The position numbers and the translations under genes are program-made. From the NCBI GenBank assembly GCA_002471225.1, contig DKPO01000036.1, positions 1 through 64,000 on the forward strand: 64,000 nucleotides of DNA, read 5' to 3'. The stretch is from Porphyromonadaceae bacterium UBA7332. Lineage in GTDB: Bacteria; Bacteroidota; Bacteroidia; Bacteroidales; UBA7332. The notes under the pieces are model-generated. The model was given only the letters and a program-made list of their open reading frames with translations, did not search any database and was not told where the DNA came from. Below, in pieces: positions 57,243-64,000 of this stretch (positions are counted from its first letter, which is position 1; each line of letters begins with the position of its first letter).

Positions 57243-57572
57243 GATTCTATATTCTGTTTTGTTTAATTATTTCTGAATACGCCGTACTAAATAATACCCT
57301 TATTATTTAATTACGTTGCAAAGATAATCAATTAATACCATATATCATATATGTAATGATTACATTCATATATATATAAGTTAATTTAGCATTTAATCCT
57401 TACGCTTTCCCGTTGCTACATATAATATTCTTACACTTAAAAACCTTCATCTGCAAATGGTTTCGTATCATACGCAGCTTCAGCAATGAACTATTTAATA
57501 ATTAAATCATTTATATTATAAACTAAAATATATAAACATCTTTATTATATTTACGCAATAACTTTATAGACT
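57243..57572. other. Divergent promoter region of ferredoxin and the unknown 116-aa gene
   Basis: An AT-rich 330-base region, with runs of ATATAT near 57340-57380 and an ATGTAATGATTACAT dyad near 57352. No RNA gene or known operator was identified. Confidence 0.45.
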
Positions 57573-57923
57573 ATGAAAACACTTATCTATTTTAGAAATC
57601 AAAATGCATTGACTTTACGTATGAAAGATGATTTTCTTTCAGGAAAGTTTAAACCTTGTGTGAATGAATATCTTGCCTGGAAATTTAATTCTCACGGATC
57701 TGACAGTTTATCCCTTCATCAGATCCATTCAGCATTAATGGTTATCGCACAGCAATTAGATAACTATTCACGTAAACACTCCAGGCCATACGCCGGATTA
57801 GGTCTTTATATTAACAATGATCCATGGCAGTTCTACTCAGGTTACGGGGAAGATAAATATATGGTCTCCTATCTTGAATTTATTGAAGATGAATTGCTTC
57901 GTATTCTACCACTTGTAAAATAG
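57573..57923 (+). CDS. Unknown small protein (116 aa)
   Basis: No family was recognised. The protein starts MKTLIYFRNQNALTLRMKDD and seems to be a mixed alpha/beta soluble protein; SHGSDSLSLHQIHSALMVIA is an amphipathic helix and GLGLYINNDPWQFYSGYGED a probable turn-rich region. It lies 78 bases before the membrane protein of the mobA-narG group and in the same direction, so could be the first gene of that unit. There are no cysteines in cluster spacing. Length and codon pattern look genuine. Confidence 0.65.
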   Translation: MKTLIYFRNQNALTLRMKDDFLSGKFKPCVNEYLAWKFNSHGSDSLSLHQIHSALMVIAQQLDNYSRKHSRPYAGLGLYINNDPWQFYSGYGEDKYMVSYLEFIEDELLRILPLVK

Positions 57924-58001
57924 ATTAATTCTGATTCTAAATTTCGATATAATATTAAACTTAACTTAATCGTTATTTGTTTTCTTAAAAAGTTTAATCT
58001 T

Positions 58002-58643
58002 ATGAAGCGAAATCTATCTTACAATTACATTTCACCTATACTGATTCTAGGTAGTCTTTGGGGACTGTTTGAAGCAACAATCGGTTGGGTTATGCACTTA
58101 GTTCATTTTAAAAATACAAGCTTAATTTTATATCCCATAGCAGCTTTATTAATGAGTATTGCAATACGTAAAACTGGCAAATCATCTGCTGCTCTTGGTG
58201 TTGCTGCTGTTGCTTCGGCTATTAAGTTAACGAATTTATTTTATGGAACTGTCCCGGCTTATTGGGTAATCAATCCGGCCTTATCGATCTTATTAGAGGG
58301 GGTTTCTGTATTTTTTGTATATCGCATTCTGAATAATTTATTCTCAAAATCAACAAGACTCACTGCTATGGCAGAGAGCTTTGTGATTCTGTTCTTTGTC
58401 CAAATTTTATTTACTTTCTGGAGGATCTTCTCTAATGCTTATATTTCAGAGAATCCTAATGTTTTATCCAATAACTATGATCAGTTATTTGGTACAGATG
58501 CATTAGTGTCCTTATATAAACTCTCTGTATTATTTATTTTAACCTATCTGATACGAAATGTACGTATGGATAAGTTTAACATTAAATTGTCATGGAGCCT
58601 TTTTCTTTGCGTAATAGCTATTTGCGTTAATCAAATTATTTAA
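58002..58643 (+). CDS. Six-helix membrane protein, possibly a transport S component
   Basis: The 213-residue protein has about six helices. It starts PILILGSLWGLFEATIGWVMH, resembles in style the small substrate-binding (S) components of ECF transporters, and lies just 9 bases before mobA. If so, molybdenum or a related precursor could be its substrate, but this is inference. There is no signal peptide cleavage site beyond the first helix. No ATPase or EcfT gene lies nearby. It is likely co-transcribed with mobA and possibly narG. Confidence 0.6.
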   Translation: MKRNLSYNYISPILILGSLWGLFEATIGWVMHLVHFKNTSLILYPIAALLMSIAIRKTGKSSAALGVAAVASAIKLTNLFYGTVPAYWVINPALSILLEGVSVFFVYRILNNLFSKSTRLTAMAESFVILFFVQILFTFWRIFSNAYISENPNVLSNNYDQLFGTDALVSLYKLSVLFILTYLIRNVRMDKFNIKLSWSLFLCVIAICVNQII

Positions 58644-58652
58644 ACCGGTAAT

Positions 58653-59207
58653 ATGAATCTCAACGGATACATACTGGCCGGTGGTCATAGCTCCCGTTTT
58701 GGGAGTAATAAAGCTCTTGCGCGGATTAATGGAAAATCGTTTATTGAGCAATGTGCTTTGACTTTACGACCATTCTGTAAATCAGTATCTATAAGTGGCA
58801 GAAAAAAGGAGTATGCACATCTGAATATGGAGCAGATACCCGATCTTATATCAGATATCGGACCTCTGGGTGGTTTATATAGTTGTCTGAAAGCTTCTGA
58901 TACCGATATGAATCTATTTCTGACTTGTGATATGCCTTACCTGACTTCTGAGATTTTAAGACCCCTGACCAATACAGAAACAGAACGGGACGCATGCATA
59001 TATATTGAAAATAATATCAATGCACATCCTTTTCCGGGTATTTATAATAAATCAATTCTCCCTGTGATTGAAGAACAGATTCTAAACAATGATTTTCGAC
59101 TAAAATCTCTTTTATCAAAAATACAGGTAGAATCTATTATTATAGATCAGGCATTTAAAACAAACTTCAGCAATATCAACTATCGTGACCAACTCGATCA
59201 TTTTTAA
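58653..59207 (+). CDS. mobA: Molybdenum cofactor guanylyltransferase
   Basis: The 184-residue MobA transfers GMP from GTP to molybdopterin to make the bis-MGD cofactor that NarG requires. The nucleotide-binding signature is LAGGHSSRFGSNKAL near residue 8-22, the second IGPLGGLYSCL near 69-79, and the metal-binding TCDMPYL near 90-96. Its place 70 bases before narG fits this role well. Shorter than the E. coli protein (194) but with all motifs present. Without MobB-like fusion. Confidence 0.9.
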   Translation: MNLNGYILAGGHSSRFGSNKALARINGKSFIEQCALTLRPFCKSVSISGRKKEYAHLNMEQIPDLISDIGPLGGLYSCLKASDTDMNLFLTCDMPYLTSEILRPLTNTETERDACIYIENNINAHPFPGIYNKSILPVIEEQILNNDFRLKSLLSKIQVESIIIDQAFKTNFSNINYRDQLDHF

Positions 59208-59277
59208 TTATCTCTTTCTTGCTTTTTAGATGGAGACAAGCGATTGAGATGTGATTGATTATTAATACAATTCATAA

Positions 59278-62200
59278 ATGACTAACGCTATGTTGGATGA
59301 ATTAAGATACTTCGATAAAAAGACCGGATATACGAAGGACGGCCATGTAGAAGTAAAACAGGAGGATCGCTCCTGGGAAAAGTTCTACAAAACCCGTTGG
59401 CAACATGATAAAGTCGTACGTTCAACACATGGAGTTAACTGTACGGGATCTTGTTCCTGGCGTGTATTCGTAAAAAATGGAGTCGTAACGTGGGAATTGC
59501 AAGAGACGGATTATCCACGTACCCGTCCTGATTTACCTAATCACGAGCCGCGCGGCTGTCCGCGTGGAGCAAGTTACTCCTGGTATTTATATAGTTCCGC
59601 CAGAGTTAAACACCCTATGATACGAGCTAGTCTTTTGCAGCATTATCGTGCCGCTAAAGAACAGACGAAAGATCCTGTGCTGGCATGGGAGGCTCTTATG
59701 AATAATCGTGCGGCTTGCAAGGAATATAAGTCTGATCGCGGATTAGGAGGTCTTGTCCGATTTTCCTGGGATGAAGCTTTAGAAATTGCTGCAGCTGCCA
59801 ATATCTATACTATTAAAAAATACGGCCCTGATCGTGTTGTAGGATTCTCTCCTATTCCTGCCTTCTCAATGGTTTCATATGCTTCGGGTATGAGATACCT
59901 GAATCTTATCGGAGGAGCCAGTCTGAGTTTCTATGATTTTTATTGCGATTTACCACCTGCGTCTCCTCAAACCTGGGGCGAACAAACCGATGTGCCTGAA
60001 AGTGCCGACTGGTTTAGTTCGACATTCCTTATGCTTTGGGGATCGAATGTCCCGGTAACTCGTACTCCTGATGCTCACTTCATGACTCAGGCAAGATATA
60101 AAGGAACAAAGGTAGTCGTTATTGCCCCTGACTATAATGATGCTGCAAAGTTTTCAGATATTTGGGTAAGACCTAAACAGGGTACAGACTCTGCCTTAGG
60201 CATGGCATTAGGACATGTTATTCTGAAAGAATTTTATGTCGATAAAGCAATCCCCTATTTTGTAGATTACGCAAAACAATATACGGATCTTCCTTTTCTC
60301 GTTAAGCTGGAAAAGAACAATGACAGATGGACTGCCGGCGAAATGCTGAAGGCTTCAGATTTCAATGACTCTTTAGGTATTGATAAAAAAGCGAACTGGC
60401 GTCCTGTTATGATAACCAATGAAGGGCAAACCGTTGTACCAAATGGAACAATTGGTTCGCGTTGGGACGGAGACAATAAATGGAATCTGGAATTGAAAGA
60501 TGTCCGGACAGGTGAAGTTTTTGATCCAATGTTATCTGTTTTAGATAAGAAAGAAAGCGTATTGGAGGTATCCTTCCCTTTCTTTGGTGGAGAAAACTAT
60601 AAGAATCCTTTTGTAAATGCCACGAAGCATTCAGATATTATTACGCATAAAATTCCCGTAATTAAAATTGATACTGGAACTGAGACTATTTATTGTACAA
60701 CAGTTCTGGATTTAATGATTGCCAATTATGGAGTAAACAGAGGTTTGAATGATGAGAATTGTGCTGATTCTTATTCGGATAATCTACCGTATACACCCAA
60801 ATGGCAAGAACAAATTACAGGAGTTCCTATGCAACAGGTCGTAACTGTAGCCAGACAATTTGCTGATAATGCTGCCAAAACCCAAGGTAAATCTATGATT
60901 ATTATCGGTGCGGGTGTCAATCAGTGGTATAACTCTGACATGACATACCGGAGCGCTATTAATTTATTGATTCTTTGCGGTTGTGTCGGACAGTCCGGTG
61001 GTGGTTGGTCTCATTACGTAGGACAAGAGAAAATCCGCCCATTGGCAGGTTGGGGAATATTAGCTTTTGCTCTTGACTGGCTTCGTCCTCCAAGACAAGT
61101 TAATTCCACTTCATATTTTTATATGCACAGTGATCAATGGCGTTACGAACATGTCGGATTATCTGAAATCTTATCGCCTCTTGCTGACCAAAAACGTTGG
61201 GAAGGTTTATCTATTGTCGACTGTAACGTCAAAGCTCAGCGCATGGGATGGACAACCTGTTCTCCTGAAATAAACATGAACTCTCTGGATGTCGTAAAGA
61301 ATGCTAAAGCAGAAAATAAGGACCCTAAAGACTGGTTATGTGAAAAACTACAGTCGGGAGATGTTGCTATGGCGAGCGAGGATATTGATAACGAGAAGAA
61401 CTGTCCGCGAAACCTGTTTATCTGGCGTTCAAACTTAATCGGTTGTAGCGCTAAGGGTATGGAATATGTCTTGAAACATCTGTTAGGTACACAAAATAGT
61501 GTCGGAGGAGATAACCTCAAACAAAGAGGCGTTACTCTCCCTAAAGAAGTAAAATGGGTCGATGAAGATATGGAAGGTAAACTGGATCTCGTCATTACGG
61601 CCGATTACAGAATGACAACTTCCACCCTTCATTCAGACATTGTCCTTCCTGCTGCTACCTGGTATGAAAAAAACGATATCAGCAGTACGGATATGCATCC
61701 ATTTATCCATCCTTTCTGTAAAGCTGTAGATCCTGTTTGGGAAGCCAGATCCGACTGGGATCTCTTTAAAGAATTATCTAAAAAATTCTCTGAACTTTGT
61801 ATCGGACATCTGGGTAAGGAAACAGATATTGTACTTCAGGCTATTCAACACGATACACCTGTCGAAATAGCTGAATGTGCCAATGTACAGGACTGGAAAG
61901 AAACCGGAGAGTTACCACAACCCGGCGTTAATATGGCTAATATTATTGAGGTCGAACGTAATTATCCGGAAACCTATAAACGCTTTACATCTTTGGGTCC
62001 GTTAGTGTCAACAAAAGGTGTAGGAACTAAAGGTATCAGCTGGGACGCTAAAGATGAGGTGGAATTATTGAAAGAAATGAATTTTACTGTCACTGAAGAT
62101 GGCGAAACGAAAGGTCTGCCTCAGCTTCAGACGGATATTCAGGCAGCTGAAACAATTCTGACGCTTGCTCCCGAAAGTAATGGCCGGGTAGCTGTTAAGG

Positions 62201-63012
62201 CATGGGAAAGCTTAGAGAAAAAAACAGGTCTCGATCATTCCCATTTAGCGAACAGAAGACGTGGTGATCATTTACGATATGATGATTTGGTTGCTCAACC
62301 CCGTAAAGCGATTACGTCTCCTTGCTGGAGCGGTATGGAGTCTGAAAAAGTAAGTTATAATGCCGGATATATAAATGTGCATGAACTTATTCCGTGGCGG
62401 ACTCTTACAGGTAGACAATCGTTTTATCAGGATCATATATGGATGAGAGAGTTTGGAGAAGGATTGGTAACTTACAAGCCTCCTATTTCCACTAAAGCCG
62501 TAAACTCATTATTAGAGAAAATGGACACACAAAATAAGAAAGAGGTCCTGGCTTTGAATGTGATTACTCCTCATAACAAATGGACTATCCACTCTATGTG
62601 GTCGGATAATCTGCTGATGCTGACCCTTGGTCGTGGAGGACCTGTTGTATGGATAAGTGAAACAGATGCTGCCAAAATCAATATTAAAGACAATGATTGG
62701 GTTGAGCTATTCAATGATAACGGTGCGACGATGTGCCGGGCCGTTCTTTCTCAAAGGATTCCCGAAGGTGCACTGATTCTTTATCATAACCAGGAGCGAT
62801 TTATTAATATGCCTTTGAGTAAGCATACGGGCGTGCGTGGTGGATTACACAATTCATTGGCGCGTATTTGTCCGAAGCCTACACATATGATTGGAGGATA
62901 TGCCCAACTCTCTTATAGTTTCAATTATTATGGAACTATCGGAGCCAATCGGGATGAGGTGGCTATTATCCGCCCGGTATCTAAGGTTGAATGGGGCGAT
63001 GAATCAGTTTAA
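59278..63012 (+). CDS. narG: Respiratory nitrate reductase alpha subunit
   Basis: NarG is the catalytic bis-MGD molybdenum subunit of the membrane-bound, cytoplasm-facing nitrate reductase (EC 1.7.5.1). The FS0 [4Fe-4S] ligands are His51, Cys55, Cys59 and Cys94 (HGVNCTGSC, then PRGCPRGAS). The molybdenum ligand is Asp224 in YCDLPPASP. It has no Tat signal, in line with a NarG, not a Nap or archaeal type. The 1244 residues match the E. coli protein (1247) at nearly every segment, such as GCVGQSGGGW and TLGRGGPVVW. narH follows 22 bases on. The high similarity to the enterobacterial sequence and rarity in Bacteroidales suggest a transferred operon. Confidence 0.97.
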   Translation: MTNAMLDELRYFDKKTGYTKDGHVEVKQEDRSWEKFYKTRWQHDKVVRSTHGVNCTGSCSWRVFVKNGVVTWELQETDYPRTRPDLPNHEPRGCPRGASYSWYLYSSARVKHPMIRASLLQHYRAAKEQTKDPVLAWEALMNNRAACKEYKSDRGLGGLVRFSWDEALEIAAAANIYTIKKYGPDRVVGFSPIPAFSMVSYASGMRYLNLIGGASLSFYDFYCDLPPASPQTWGEQTDVPESADWFSSTFLMLWGSNVPVTRTPDAHFMTQARYKGTKVVVIAPDYNDAAKFSDIWVRPKQGTDSALGMALGHVILKEFYVDKAIPYFVDYAKQYTDLPFLVKLEKNNDRWTAGEMLKASDFNDSLGIDKKANWRPVMITNEGQTVVPNGTIGSRWDGDNKWNLELKDVRTGEVFDPMLSVLDKKESVLEVSFPFFGGENYKNPFVNATKHSDIITHKIPVIKIDTGTETIYCTTVLDLMIANYGVNRGLNDENCADSYSDNLPYTPKWQEQITGVPMQQVVTVARQFADNAAKTQGKSMIIIGAGVNQWYNSDMTYRSAINLLILCGCVGQSGGGWSHYVGQEKIRPLAGWGILAFALDWLRPPRQVNSTSYFYMHSDQWRYEHVGLSEILSPLADQKRWEGLSIVDCNVKAQRMGWTTCSPEINMNSLDVVKNAKAENKDPKDWLCEKLQSGDVAMASEDIDNEKNCPRNLFIWRSNLIGCSAKGMEYVLKHLLGTQNSVGGDNLKQRGVTLPKEVKWVDEDMEGKLDLVITADYRMTTSTLHSDIVLPAATWYEKNDISSTDMHPFIHPFCKAVDPVWEARSDWDLFKELSKKFSELCIGHLGKETDIVLQAIQHDTPVEIAECANVQDWKETGELPQPGVNMANIIEVERNYPETYKRFTSLGPLVSTKGVGTKGISWDAKDEVELLKEMNFTVTEDGETKGLPQLQTDIQAAETILTLAPESNGRVAVKAWESLEKKTGLDHSHLANRRRGDHLRYDDLVAQPRKAITSPCWSGMESEKVSYNAGYINVHELIPWRTLTGRQSFYQDHIWMREFGEGLVTYKPPISTKAVNSLLEKMDTQNKKEVLALNVITPHNKWTIHSMWSDNLLMLTLGRGGPVVWISETDAAKINIKDNDWVELFNDNGATMCRAVLSQRIPEGALILYHNQERFINMPLSKHTGVRGGLHNSLARICPKPTHMIGGYAQLSYSFNYYGTIGANRDEVAIIRPVSKVEWGDESV

Positions 63013-63034
63013 TCATGAATTAATTCACTAAAGA

Positions 63035-64000
63035 ATGAAGATTAAATCTCAAATATGTATGGTACTCAGCCTGGACAAATGTATAGGCTGCCATACCTGT
63101 TCTGTTACTTGTAAAAATGTATGGACTTCCCGACAGGGAGTAGAATATACCTGGTTCAATAATGTTGAAACAAAGCCTGGTCCTGGATATCCTACTGATT
63201 GGGAAAACCAGGACAAATATCAGGGTGGCTGGATAAAAAAGGGCGATAAACTCAAATTGAAACAAGGATCTAAGTTTATGGAGTTATCTATGATCTTTGC
63301 TAATCCGAATATGCCTTCGATTGATGATTACTATGAACCTTATACATTTAACTATTCAACGTTGCAAACAAGTGGAAAGCTTAAAACTCCACCCACTGCA
63401 CGCCCCTATTCGATTCTGACGGGGAAACGTATGGAGAAAATAAATAAGGGTCCGAACTGGGAGGATAATTTAGGAGGCACATTTGCTGACAGAGCTTCAG
63501 ATCCTAATCTTTCAGGTTTGGATTTAAAAGATTTTGAGTCCTTCGAAAAATCTTTTATGTATTATTTACCACGCCTTTGTGAGCATTGCCTCAATCCTGC
63601 ATGTGTGGCAGCTTGTCCTTCAGGAGCCATTTACAAACGGGACGAAGATGGTATTGTTTTGATTGATGAAGATAAATGCAGAGGTTGGCGAGAGTGTGTC
63701 AGTGCGTGTCCGTACAAAAAGAGTTATTTCAATTGGGTCAGAAAACGTTCGGAAAAATGTACATTCTGTTTTCCGCGTATTGAGGACGGTAAACCTACTG
63801 TTTGTTCTGAATCATGCGTTGGTCGGATTCGATATATCGGAGTAATGCTTTACGATGAAGAAAGAATTAAGGAGTATGCTTCAGAAAATGATCCGGCAAA
63901 ACTCTACGAAACCCAATTGAATATATTCTTAGACCCTCACGATGAGAATGTATGTAAAGAGGCATTGAAACAAGGTATTCCTTATCAGTTTATCGAAGCG
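63035..64000 (+). CDS. narH: Respiratory nitrate reductase beta subunit (runs off right edge)
   Basis: Translated by hand, 322 codons are open from ATG 63035 to the last base. The first cluster motif is CIGCHTCSVTC (Cys16, 19, 22, 26), followed by the conserved TRQGVEYTWFNNVETKPGPG-like segment, then CEHCLNPACVAACP, and CRGWRECVSACP, where the tryptophan replaces a cysteine and marks the [3Fe-4S] cluster of NarH. CTFCFPR and VCSESCVGRIRY follow. About 190 residues are missing beyond the edge. NarH passes electrons from NarI to NarG; narJ and narI should follow outside the window. Confidence 0.95.
   Translation, partial: MKIKSQICMVLSLDKCIGCHTCSVTCKNVWTSRQGVEYTWFNNVETKPGPGYPTDWENQDKYQGGWIKKGDKLKLKQGSKFMELSMIFANPNMPSIDDYYEPYTFNYSTLQTSGKLKTPPTARPYSILTGKRMEKINKGPNWEDNLGGTFADRASDPNLSGLDLKDFESFEKSFMYYLPRLCEHCLNPACVAACPSGAIYKRDEDGIVLIDEDKCRGWRECVSACPYKKSYFNWVRKRSEKCTFCFPRIEDGKPTVCSESCVGRIRYIGVMLYDEERIKEYASENDPAKLYETQLNIFLDPHDENVCKEALKQGIPYQFIEA

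Noticed and set aside
63663..63845. 60-residue open frame inside narH
   Set aside because: It is in another frame of a clearly coding, cysteine-rich NarH sequence, so it is a shadow.
1..64000. CRISPR array
   Set aside because: The 22-bp arrays at 25073 and 52480 are too short in repeat and spacer, vary in the spacers too little in length for a CRISPR unit, and have no cas genes nearby.
1..64000. tRNA, rRNA or insertion sequence
   Set aside because: No cloverleaf, rRNA signature or transposase was recognised in any gap by eye.

Overview
The window looks like an AT-rich chromosome segment from an obligate or facultative anaerobe of the Bacteroidales (Bacteroidota). Several promoters fit the Bacteroides-type pattern TTG/TTTG, 19-21 bp, TANNTTTG, and Shine-Dalgarno sequences are mostly absent. 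The gene set also fits: the pyruvate formate-lyase pair, pyruvate:ferredoxin oxidoreductase, a PyrD/PyrK dihydroorotate dehydrogenase, a GGGtGRT-family protein and DUF4286/DUF5063-like proteins. A Dysgonomonas-like host is possible, but the genus cannot be fixed from this sequence alone.

Layout. 1-486 is the N-terminal part of a tyrosine recombinase that runs off the left edge, so an integrated element probably ends here. 772-2714 is a three-gene minus-strand operon: NifU-like scaffold, small membrane protein, GGGtGRT protein. 2949-5929 is pflB-pflA. 6368-16986 holds an M13 peptidase lipoprotein, Hsp20, a TPR protein behind gyrA, lon and trmN6. 17190-20310 is a MarR-HlyD-MFS efflux operon whose promoter lies inside a perfect 44-bp palindrome. 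20454-24735 holds two thioredoxin-fold proteins and a patatin/outer-membrane-barrel fusion. 25399-26793 is a TcyP-like symporter behind an array of 22-bp-spaced repeats. 27089-30925 holds an unknown protein, NAD kinase and an MlaEF transporter pair. 31614-36352 is a HTH regulator followed by pyrK-pyrD-cca-mrp. 36467-43602 holds a DUF4286-like protein, ruvC, a flavin-binding-fold protein, an unknown, PFOR and an AAA ATPase. 43860-52105 is mostly housekeeping (L25/Ctc, Pth, S4 protein, M20 dipeptidase, chorismate synthase, RNase D-like exonuclease, DUF5063-like). 52769-55312 is an accessory stretch (small FUSC-like membrane protein, AraC regulator, unknown membrane protein). 55836-59207 holds glycerate kinase, ferredoxin, an unknown, a candidate transporter component and MobA. 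59278-64000 is narG and the start of narH, leaving the right edge.

How it fits together. Pfl, PFOR and ferredoxin are central anaerobic pyruvate metabolism. narGH with mobA beside it suggests nitrate respiration, with NarG closely matching the remembered enterobacterial protein, which raises lateral transfer as a possibility. The most interesting non-coding signal is a repeat with core ATACGTATAT at exact 22-bp spacing, upstream of the symporter and again upstream of the FUSC-like gene, with related elements upstream of the AraC gene and its unknown membrane-protein neighbour. This suggests a small undescribed regulon. A second one is a cluster of TTACATATGTAA sites around the HTH regulator at 31614. 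No CRISPR array, rRNA, tRNA or complete insertion sequence was recognised.
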